DNA of 64,000 bases, taken from contig JAGTTD010000003.1 of the NCBI GenBank assembly GCA_018398585.1, positions 6,642,637 through 6,706,636 of the forward strand, written 5' to 3'. Position numbers and translations under genes: made by a program. Shown here piece by piece: positions 11,301 to 20,600 of this stretch (its first letter is position 1; each line of letters opens with the position of its first letter). Source of the stretch: Simmondsia chinensis. Taxonomy: Eukaryota > Streptophyta > Magnoliopsida > Caryophyllales > Simmondsiaceae. The notes under the pieces were generated by a model, which saw only the letters and a list, made by a program, of their open reading frames with translations, was not told the DNA's origin and ran no database searches.

Positions 11301-11438
11301 ATTAGAGATCTGATTGACGAGCGGAATGTGGAGTTGAGGAAGATTGGGACTGAGGACAATCTAGCTGACATGTTCACTAAGGTTCTACTAGGAAGCAAGT
11401 TCGAGCATTGCTCGAATTTGATGGGTCTTTCGGTTTGA
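8370..11438 (+). pseudogene. Copia pol: protease, integrase, reverse transcriptase, RNase H
   Basis: Protease: VMDSGCSYHVTP (DSG active site) near 8373, between stops at 8367 and 8416. GAG-preintegrase and integrase zinc finger: [10 protein letters not shown]...[11 protein letters not shown] (8770-8900). Integrase catalytic D residues in YSDLWGP (about 8958) and TDNGLEF (about 9150). Frameshifts near 9060-9120 and at about 9248; a stop at 9385. The reverse transcriptase (9784-10911) has WVFKRKEG, QLDVKTAFLHGKL and the YVDD catalytic motif (about 10498). RNase H follows ([25 protein letters not shown]), with a frameshift near 11190 and the terminus at 11438. All parts are recognisable, but at least five lesions mean it cannot encode an active polyprotein. 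Confidence 0.92.
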
Positions 11439-11525
11439 TGTATGTTAGCCCCGGTTGAGGGGGCGTTTGTGGAGAAGGTGGAGTTGTTTTATTGTTGATG
11501 TTAATTTTGAGTCAAGGTGAAGATT

Positions 11526-12308
11526 TGTTAGTTAAATGTCTCAAAATTACTTGGCATTTTAAGGAGAAGGGCCGTGAGGAGGTCGATCGATCACGGTAGA
11601 ACTCGATCGATCGGGAAAGTTACGTAAAAGCAGGACGCCTCCAGTTAGCAGGCCGATCAATAGGTGAAGTACCAATCAATCGGGAAGCGCAATTTTTCAG
11701 CGACTATATATTGAGACGTAGGGTTACGTCGTTCAATATCCAAATTCCAAAGTGAGGTTTTCCCTTGAGCAACGCCGCCACCAATTTGAATTGAGCGTGA
11801 GAGAGAATATTGTAATTCTTCTTTTGATTCAACAATAAAAGCTCCAATCTTCGCCTATCGTTTTCTCCCCTTTCGATTGTAAAGGGGTTTCCACGTAAAT
11901 CATTGTGTCGATTGTTTCTTTTCTCTTTTAGTCCATATATTTCTCGTTATTGTCGTGGTATTTGATTCGGATTGCATACCGGGATATTGTTTATTTCCGC
12001 ACAAATTGGTGAGCCTAAAATCAAAGAGGGCACCAACACGCCGTAAACGGATCCCATTAGAACTCCGAAGTTAAGCGTGCTTGGGTGAGAGTAGTACTAG
12101 GATGGGTGACCTCCTGGGAAACAGCCTCTCTTCAGGTTAACACCCTGAAGGGGGAAGGCTGCGTACATCCGCCCCTCCCAAACCCTATGTAGGCTGGAGC
12201 CCTTGAGGCACTAGGTATTAAAAAAAAAAAAAAAAGGCATACCGAGATATTGTTTATTTTCGCACAAATTGGTATCAGAGCATATCAGATTTGTTAAGTT
12301 TTATTACA
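11526..12308 (+). repeat. Copia 3' LTR interrupted by a 5S-headed SINE
   Basis: Matches the 5' LTR from TGTTAG (11526) to ATTACA (12308), after removal of the SINE (12010-12236) and one copy of the 36-bp target duplication. Net length is about 520 bp against 617 for the 5' LTR; the 82-bp tandem copy and about 16 bp near the GATCAATTGGG segment account for the difference. Scattered substitutions between the LTRs show the insertion is not recent. Confidence 0.9.
12010..12236 (+). mobile_element. 5S rRNA-derived SINE, copy 1 (5S head + RTE-like tail + poly A)
   Basis: 12026-12120 is 5S rRNA-like: CGGATCCCATTAGAACTCC, GAAGTTAAGCGTGCTTGGG (box A region), GAGAGTAGTACTAGGATGG and GTGACCTCCTGGG (box C), so the internal pol III promoter region is retained. 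At GGGAA the sequence passes into a LINE/SINE tail (ACAGCCTCTCTTCAGG...AAGGCTGCGTACATCC...GAGCCCTTGAGGCACTAGG) and ends in A15. A 36-bp target duplication with two mismatches flanks it (11974-12009 and 12237-12272). The first 16 nt (12010-12025) are filler copied from the LINE. It is not a genuine 5S gene: the 3' end of 5S is replaced and there is no 5S tandem context. Confidence 0.88.
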
Positions 12309-13346
12309 CTTATTTTTTCAATCTTAATAAGTCTATTAGAAAATTGTGGGGTTTACCTTGTGAGCCTAAAATCAAATATTTTGTTTGGAGATGTTGCCGT
12401 AATGCCTTAGCTATTGCTGATAATTTTGTTAAAAGAAAGTTAAGGTTGGACGAAGTTTGTACTCGATGCAGGAATGATACTAAATCATTGGACCATGTCC
12501 TCTTCCTTTGTTCCGATGTGCGGGCAGTGTGGTTGGCTTTAGGTTTGGATTTTAAGCCCCAGGTCTTGGGTCACCCTGGTTTTTTAAGATGGTGGGACTC
12601 TCTTTTTCATATCTTGAATAATGATACAAAGTCTATTGCTTTCTACGCACACATATGTTGGTGGTTAGGGAAAAGCAGATGCAATTTCACCTTCAAACGC
12701 CAACTTATGGAGCCGGTGCTTGTTGCTAGGAAAGCGAAGGAGAACGTCAATGATTTCCTTCACTGCAACTATCAAAATTTTGATGGTGTTAGAAGTCATT
12801 CTAGTCATTGCAGTTACGCATGAAGAAGACCACAGATGCCGTTTATCAAACTCAAATACTGATGCAGCCTGGAGTGAAGGAAAACCAGGTGCGATGGCTG
12901 TGGTAGCTCGTGACCATAACGGGACTCTGTTGCAGAGTTGGTGTGGCATAACCAAGGTTGATGATCCATTAGCGGCTGAACCGCAAGCAATTCGAAGTGC
13001 CCATTTTCTTGCAATCGTGGTTGGGTGGAAATATGTTATTATAGAATCGGATTGTAAAATTTTGTGATTGATGCTCTAAATAGATGCTCTTTTGTTCCTT
13101 GGGTTGTAAAACCCATTATAGCAGATGTATTAAGTCTTAAACATCATTTTGTATGTATATACTATAGATGGGTTTCTAGGATGTGTAATAGAGTAGCCCT
13201 CGTGGTAGCAAAATGTCATAGTGAAAATAGATGTAATCATGAGTGGTACCTTAATCCACCAGCAGACCTTTGTAATGTATTAGTTAATGATATAATGATT
13301 AGTTCGGAAGCCTAAGAGCCATCTTTTGGTATTCAAAAAAAAAAAA
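12309..13346 (+). pseudogene. L1-type LINE 3' part: zf-RVT and RNase H domains, poly(A) tail
   Basis: Continues the LINE after the Copia insertion. FFNLNKSIRKLWGLPCEPK leads into the zf-RVT domain (KIKYFVWRCC, then CTRCRNDTKSLDHVLFLC giving C-x2-C...H-x4-C). The frame ends at about 12823. An RNase H-like region follows in another frame (about 12840-13067: NSNTDAAWSEGK, AEPQAI, IIESDCKIL) and, after a further shift, 13064-13315 (CNRVALVVAKCHS). The LINE ends in A12 at 13335-13346, where the MULE has inserted. At least two frameshifts or stops make it non-functional. Plant L1 elements with a C-terminal RNase H are well known. Confidence 0.85.
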
Positions 13347-13440
13347 AGGGAAATCGTACCAAATAAACCCCCAACCCCACATTTAATCTTTTTCTAACCC
13401 CCATCTCCCTAAACCGGCCCTTTTTGACAATTTTGCCCCT
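13347..13440 (+). repeat. MULE left terminal inverted repeat
   Basis: Starts GGGAAATCGTACC; shares ATTTAATCTTTTTC, a CCTAAACC-type block and GACAATTTTG with the complement of 27545-27636. Roughly three quarters of positions agree by eye over about 95 bp. Confidence 0.85.
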
Positions 13441-13728
13441 GCCATTATTTCCCTCCCGTTTTCACTCTCTCTCTCCTCTACTACACATCACTCCTCTGCA
13501 GCACCTCTCTCTCTCTCTTCTTAGACCCATTTTGCCATACAGTCTCTCTCCTTTCCACCAGTTGAGACCTTCCAGTTTCCAAGCTGTTGTGACCTTTGTT
13601 CCCATATCTTCCATTAGACCTTCTCTTTGCTCACTTCATCCTTGCTCTCGTTGTCACTTCCCTCGCCATCCGTTGCATTTCATCGCTGCTCCTTGTTCAT
13701 CTAGGGTTTAATCACCATTTCCAATAAG
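13441..13728 (+). other. CT-rich leader exon of the MULE Ulp1 gene (probable 5' UTR)
   Basis: Rich in CTCTCTCT, ending in AGGGTTTAATCACC and then a splice donor AATAAG/GTAACA at 13729. The 95-residue reading frame here (13424-13711) is Pro/Ser/Leu-rich with no domain and is probably untranslated. A matching CT-rich leader with a GT donor lies inside the right end on the other strand, suggesting that both terminal repeats carry promoters, as in Mutator. Confidence 0.5.
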
Positions 13729-14099
13729 GTAACACCAATTTCGTTAGTACGTGCTTGTTTTCTTTTGGTTGTTTGTTGGGGTTTTCTTTGGGGTCTAGAG
13801 TTTTTTTTGGTGTTTAGGGTTTTTGGGGTTTAGGGTTTTGCCGTTATTGGTGTTGTGAGTAAGGATTAGTGTATTTGAGTGAGGTTTCCACACTGGCTTG
13901 GTTATTTGATTTCGTGGCTGATTTACTTTATTGTTCCTCATTGTACCTGCATATTTTGTATTTTATTGTGTGGTGGTTGAATGTGTTTCTATCGATATTT
14001 TCCCGTACGTTGTGTGGATTTTGGGGGTGGAAAGCAGATTTTGACAGTATAGCATAAATTGTGTATGATAGTTGATACACGGCGTGCGAGTATTGAAAA

Positions 14100-17000
14100 T
14101 GGATCACTATCATATGGTATTGGTGTGTTAATAGTCATTAATGGTGTATGATTAATCATACACCATTTATGATTGGTTTAAATGGTGTAATATTATTTTT
14201 TGTTGGTTTTTTCAAGTCATTAATGGTCTTAAACCAATCTTACACCATGTATGATTGGTCTAAATGGTGTGAAATCAATTTGTTTTGGTATGTTTTAAGA
14301 AATAGTGGTGTATGATCAATCATACACCGTGTATGAAAGGTTTTAAGGGTGTGAAATCAACTTGTTTTAACGTGTTTTAAGTAAATACTGGTGTATGAAC
14401 AATCATACACTGCGTATGATAGGTTTTAATGGTATATAATCAACTCTTTTTAGTGTATTTCAAGCGAACAGTGGTGTACGATCTATCATATACCATGTCT
14501 GATTGGCTTAAATGGTGTAAAATTAACTTATGTTAGTGTGTGTTAAATAAACAGTGGTGTATGATTGCTTTTAATGGTGTAAAACCAACTTGCCTAGGTG
14601 TGTTTTAAGTAATTAGTGGTGTATGATCAATCATACACCGTGTATGATCGGTTTTAATGGTGCAAAATCAACTTGTGTTAGTGTGTTTTAAGTAAACAGT
14701 GTTGTATGATTAGTCATACACCGTGTATGATTGGTGTGAATGGTGTAAAATTAACTTGTCTAGATGTGTTTCGAGTCATTAGTAGCCTATGATTAATCAT
14801 ACACCATGTATGATTGCTTTTAATGGTGTAAAACCAACTTGTCTAGGTGTATTTCAAGTAATTAGTGGTGTATGATCAATCATACACCGTGTATGATAGG
14901 TTTCAATGGTGTAAAATCAACTTGTGTTAGTGTGTTTTAAATAAACAGTGGTCTGGGATTAGTCATACACCGTGTATGATTGGTTTAAATGGTGTAAAAT
15001 CAACTTGTCTAGATGTCTTTTAAGTCGTTAGTGGTGTATGATTAATCATACACCGTGTATGATTGCTTTTAATGGTGTAAAACCAACTTGCCCAGGTGTG
15101 TTTCAAGTCATTAGTGGTGTATGATTAATAATACACCGTGTATGATAGGTTTAAATGGTATAAAATCAACTTGTGTTAGTGTCTTTTAAGTAAACAATGG
15201 TGTATGGTTTGTCATACACCATGTATAATTGGTTTGAATGGTGTATAATCAACTTGTCTAGATGTGTTTCAAGTCATTAGTGGTGTACGATTAATCATAC
15301 ACCGTGTATGATTGCTTTTAATGGTGTAAAACCAACTTGTCTAGGTGTGTTTTAAGTAAACAGTGGTGTATGATCAATCACACACCGTGTATGATAGATT
15401 TTAATGGTGTAAAATCAACTTGTTTTAGTGTGTTTTAAGTAAACAATGGTGTATTATTAGTCATACACCGTGTATGATTAGTTTGAATGGTGTAAAATCA
15501 ACTTGTCTAGATCTGTTTCAAGTCATTAGTGGTCTATGATTAATCATACACCGTGTATGATTGCTTTTAATGGTGAAAAACCAACTTGTCCAGGTGTGTT
15601 TCAAGCAAATAGTAGTGTATGATCAATCATACACCGTGCCTGATTGGTTTAAATGGTGTAAAATCAACTTATGTTAGTTAGTGTTAAGTAAACAGTGGTG
15701 TATGATTAATCATACACCGTGTATGATTGCTTTTAATGGTGTAAAACAAACTTGTCTAGGTGTGTTTCGAGTAATTAGTGGTGTATGATCAATCATACAC
15801 TATGTATGATAGGTTTTAATGGTGTAAAATCAACTTGGGTTAGTGTATTGTAAGTAAACAGTGGTGTATGATTAGTCATACACCGTGTATGATTGGTTTG
15901 AATGATGTAAAATTGACTTGTCTAGATGTGTTTCAAGTAATTAGTAGTCTATGATTAATCATACACCGTGTATGATTGCTTTTAATGGTGTAAAACCAAC
16001 TTGTCTAGGTGTATTTCAAGTAATTAGTGGTGTATGATCAATCATACACGGTGTATGATAGGTTTTAATGGTGTAAAATCAACTTGTGTGTGATTAGTCA
16101 TACACCGTGTATGATTGGTTTGAATGGTGTAAAATCAACTTGTCTAGATGTGTTTCAAGTCATTAGTGGTGCATGATTAATCATATACTGTGTATGATTG
16201 CTTTTAATGGTGTAAAACCAACTTGTTTAGGTGTGTTTCAAGTCATTAGTGGTGTATGATTAATCATACACCGTGTATGATTGGTTTGAATGGTGTAAAA
16301 TCAACTTGTCTATATGTGTTTCAAGTCGTTAGTGGTGTATGATTAATCATACATCGTGTATGATTGCTTTTAATGGTGTAAAACCAACTTGTCTAGGTGT
16401 GTTTCAAGTCATTAGTAGTGTATGATTAATCATACACCGTGTATGATTGGTTTTAATGGTATAAAATCAACTTGTGTTAGTGTCTTCTTAGTAAACAGTA
16501 GTGTATGATTTGTTATACACCGTGTATGATTAGTTTGAATGGTGTATAATCAACTTGTCTAGATGTGTTTCAAGTCATTAGTGGTGTATGATTAATCATA
16601 CACCGTGTATGATTGATTTTAATGATGTAAACCAACTTGTCTAGGTGTGTTTGTATGATTAATCATACACCGTGTATGATAGGTTTTGGTGGTGTAAAAT
16701 CAACTTGTGTTAGTGTGTTTTAAGTAAACAATGGTGTATGATTAGTCATACACCGTGTATGATTGGTTTGAATAGTGTAAAATCAACTTGTCTAGATGTG
16801 TTTCAAGTCATTAGTGGTCTATGATTAATCATACACCGTGTATGATTGCTTTTAAAGGTGTAAAACCAACTTGTCTAGGTGTGTTTCAAGTAATTAGTGG
16901 TGTATGATTAATCATACACCATGTACGATAGGTTTTAATGGTGTAAAATCTACTTGTGTTACTGTCTTTCAAGTAAACAGTAGTGTATGATTTGTCATAC

Positions 17001-17615
17001 ACCGTGTATGATTGCTTTTAATGGTGTGAAACCAACTTGTCTAGGTGCGTTTCAAGTAATTAGTGGTGTATGATCAATCATACGCTGTGTATGATAGGTT
17101 TTAATGGTGTAAAATCAACTTGTGTTAGTGTGTTTCAAGTAACAGTGATGTATGATTTGTCGTACACCGTGTAAGATTGGTTTGAATGCTGTAAAACCAA
17201 CTTGTCTATGTGCGTTTCAAGTAAACCGTTGTATATGATAAATCATACACAGTGTATGATAAATCATACACAGTGTATGATAGGTTTTAATAGTGTAAAA
17301 TCAACTTGTGTTAGTGTCTTTTAAGTAAACAGTGGTGCATGATTTGTCATACACCGTGTATGATTGGTTTGAATGGCGTAAAATCAACTTGTCTAGGTGT
17401 GTTTCAAGTCATTAGTAGTGTATAATTAATCATACACCGTGTATGATTGCTTTTAATGGTGTAAAACCAACTTGTCTATGTGTGTTTCAAGTAAACAGTG
17501 GTGTATGATCAATCATATGCCGTGTATGATAGGTTTTAATTGTGTGAAATGAACTTGTCTAGGTGTGTTTCAAGTCATTAGTGGTGTATGATTGGTTTTA
17601 ATGGTGCATCATGGG
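14100..17615 (+). repeat. Satellite array 1: 83-bp repeat, about 42 copies, intron of the Ulp1 gene
   Basis: Each unit contains a 20-bp perfect palindrome, GTGTATGATTAATCATACAC in its commonest form, followed by CGTGTATGAT, a variable segment TTTTAATGGTGTAAAA and a TGTGTTTCAAGT segment. Units are head to tail. Many alternate in a three-unit cycle recognised by the sequence after the palindrome (GCTTTTAATGG, AGGTTTTAATGG, TGGTTTGAATGG). The array lies between the donor at 13729 and the first coding exon at 17655, so it would be intronic. No coding potential. Confidence 0.95.
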
Positions 17616-17654
17616 TTTAATCTTGGGTTTTTTTTTTTTTTTTTTTAATTTCGA

Positions 17655-20600
17655 ATGGCATCGGAGACACGCAAGTGGAGCCGAGAAGAAGTAGAGGTAC
17701 ATTACATTTTCCCTAGGAGTGGCTGGAAATTTCTACAAATTAACCAGATGGGTATATCAACCAATGCTGTATCGGAAATTAGGAAAATCTTGAAGGAGGA
17801 CGAATCCAAGGTTTGACACAGTATCCATATGAATTATGCTGACTTTTCACTGCTACATTTATGATCTCTTATTAGCTAAAAGTGTTTTGCATTACAGCTT
17901 GCCCTTTTTTCAAAATACAATGTCGGGCATCTGCTTGAGCTGCGTGAGACTAATGTCGGCTTCTGGCATAGTCTGATTCACGTTGTCCTTGTCCACCAGG
18001 TGGCCAACCCAAATCCCGAGGAGTTATCATTCCTGTTTGGTGGGAAGATGGTGCGACTCGAGAGGCTGGAATTTTGTATTATAACCGGCTTGAAATATAC
18101 CGGTGTGCAAGATGTAAGCGGTGGTTCCAACAGGCTGATTGCCAAATAGGGCATGAAGGGGAGGATGAGTAGGCAGCAGCTGCTTTAAGCATGCAGTACC
18201 TGCCCCATTATGGAGGACCAGGTTAAGCTTGTCGTTGCCTATTTGGTCGAGTTTCTACTGTTCGCCAAACATAAAAGAACGGTCATTGACCCAAACATCC
18301 TGGCCCTCGTGGACGACGTGGATTCTTTTAACAGTGTTGCTTGGGGAGCCTTGAGCTGCAAATTCTTGGTGAGGAAACTCAAGGATTTCGTAGCAAAAAA
18401 GCAACACAGTTTGGGAAAGACCTACTCCGTCCACGGATTCTACAATGTGGTTTCCATATTTGCCATGGAAACCATTCCAGTATTGGCAAAGGTTGGGGTG
18501 GTGAGGATTGACAATCAATCTCTTGGGCGGATCCTTAACTGAAAAATGGGCAAAAAGGGTTCGTACACCGCTCTACTGTCAACAGTGTTTGATCAGGTAA
18601 TAATACATTATTTTGTTACTATTTTATCATTAGTCATTTGATATCAATTGCATTAGAATTACTATTTGGTACTTTTATTAATGTTCATACGATGTGTCTT
18701 CCTTTGATTAGCAATTGAATGCCGAACCGATTAGATTGACGAGTGCGAAAGCCAGTTAGCCTAATCTACAAAGCTACTCAACACCCCTTGCCCACATCCC
18801 ACTGTGAACCATCTACTACGTCAACAAATTTGGCGTTTCAATCGGTATTCACAATTCGTTTTGTGTTTATGCAATTGCATTTGTTCTTGTACGTATCATA
18901 TTAGTTAAATTCAATTTTATGACGATTTGAAGGACATACTATAGGTTATTGAGAGACTTAAAGCGACGGAGAAAGAAATGAAAAGCATGCGGCAAATAAA
19001 CCTGCAATTTGAAAGCAGACTTGAAGAACAATAGCAACAGATCCAGTTAAATCAAAGCACTATTCAAGCACAAAATGATCTGTTGCAAGCATATGAACAA
19101 AGGTTTGAAGCTCATGAGGCTAAGATTCAGGAACTTTCATACCGATTGCCGCATGTCACAACTCCCCATCATTCTCCATTATCTTCATCTCCTCCATTCC
19201 CTGTAGAAACTCCACAACAAGCAATTATTATTGCTACTCCACATACTATGTAAGACACTACGGATCTTTGTTATTGTCCCAATTCAATGAGTATGTTTTC
19301 ATGCATGTTGAAGTTCATTCACTTTGATATTTGTTCTGCCAACCCAGGGATGAGGAAAATGTCTTCAAGCAACCAATGTCAACACATTGGGATTACGATG
19401 CTAGCTTGGTGACATTGTCCAAGACACTATGGGAATTGAGACACCAGAGGAGGGACCCCAAGCCAAACCCCAAATATAAAGGTGATGAATGGACTGCTAA
19501 GGGTAAGAGCAAACGGCCAAAAGAGACGGCTTTTCTACCCGAACCGGTTCTGCCCTTAGATCCATTCCAACCTCCCTCCAAAGAGCACCAAAAAGAGTTT
19601 GAAGATTTTTACAAAAGTTTCCACGTAAAGGTTAAGAAGTGAGTGTGTAATAACACTATGCTTTTTGATAATTAGTATGGAAATGTTTCCAGATTGCAAT
19701 TTTCATATGGGATGCCTATATATCATGCTTCTTATTGTATATTATAGAAATTTGAAGACTCCCCTCCCGTTACCTGAGGATCAACGAATGGATTTCACTA
19801 TTTTGACTGCCAGTACAGGTCAGTTTTGGTATCGGTTGAAAAACAACGACATCTAGCTTGCGGATAAGGTATGTTTCCCATCAGGATCCATTAGGTGTGT
19901 GATTGCTATAAATGGATCCCATTATTTTTTGTTGGTGTGTCAACTGATTAGTGGTGTATGATCAATCATACACAGTGTATGATAGGTTTTAAGAGTGTGA
20001 AATCAACTTGTATAGGTGTGTTTCAAGTAATAAGTGGTGTAAGATCAATCAGACACCATGTATGATAGGTTTTAATGCTGTGAAATCACCTTGTGTAAGT
20101 GTGGTTTAAGTAATTAGTGGTATATGATCAATCATACAATTGGTTTAAATGGTGTGAAAACATTCTCTATTGCTGTGTTTTATGTAATAAATGGTGTATG
20201 ATCAACTATACACTGTGTATGATAGGTGTAAATGGTGTGAAATGAACTTGTACAGGTGTGATTCAAGTAATTAGTGGTGTATGATCAATCATACACCGTG
20301 TATGATAGGTTTTAATGGTGTGAAATGATCTTGTCTAGCTGTGTTTCAAGTAATTAGTGGTGTATTATCAATCATACATCGTGTATGATTGGTTTAAATG
20401 GCGTGAAATCATTCTCTGTTTCTGTGTTTTAAGTCATAAATGGCGTATGATCAATCATACACTTTGTATGATTGGTTTAAATAGTGTAAAATCATTCTCT
20501 ATTGGTGTGTTTTATGTCATAAATGGTGTATGATCAACCATACACCGTGTATGATTGGTTTAAATGGTGTGAGATCAACTTGTGTAGGTGTGTTTCAAGT

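Larger units (their letters stand above)
6852..12308 (+). mobile_element. Ty1/Copia LTR retrotransposon inserted in the LINE
   Basis: 5' LTR 6852-7468, gag-pol 7502-11438, 3' LTR 11526-12308 (itself interrupted). The ends are TGTTAG...ATTACA. The 5-bp duplication CTTAT (6847-6851 and 12309-12313) fits insertion into the LINE, whose protein frame resumes exactly there. PBS TGGTATCAGAG begins at 7472; a purine-rich AAGGTGAAGATT precedes the 3' LTR. Domain order gag, protease, integrase, reverse transcriptase, RNase H is that of Copia. Several stops and frameshifts make it non-autonomous. The lineage is possibly Tork-like by overall protein appearance, which is a guess. Confidence 0.95.

Noticed and set aside
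12026..12120. A genuine 5S rRNA gene
   Set aside because: The 3' end of 5S is replaced by a SINE tail with poly(A), a long target duplication flanks the unit, and there is no neighbouring 5S repeat.
12010..12236. Cassandra TRIM (5S-bearing LTR)
   Set aside because: No LTR pair, PBS or PPT around the 5S part; the tail is RTE/SINE-like and the target duplication is 36 bp rather than 5 bp.
14100..17615. Regular repeats with palindromes resembling a CRISPR array
   Set aside because: Units are head-to-tail copies along their whole 83 bp with no unique spacers, in a plant MULE intron. It is a satellite.
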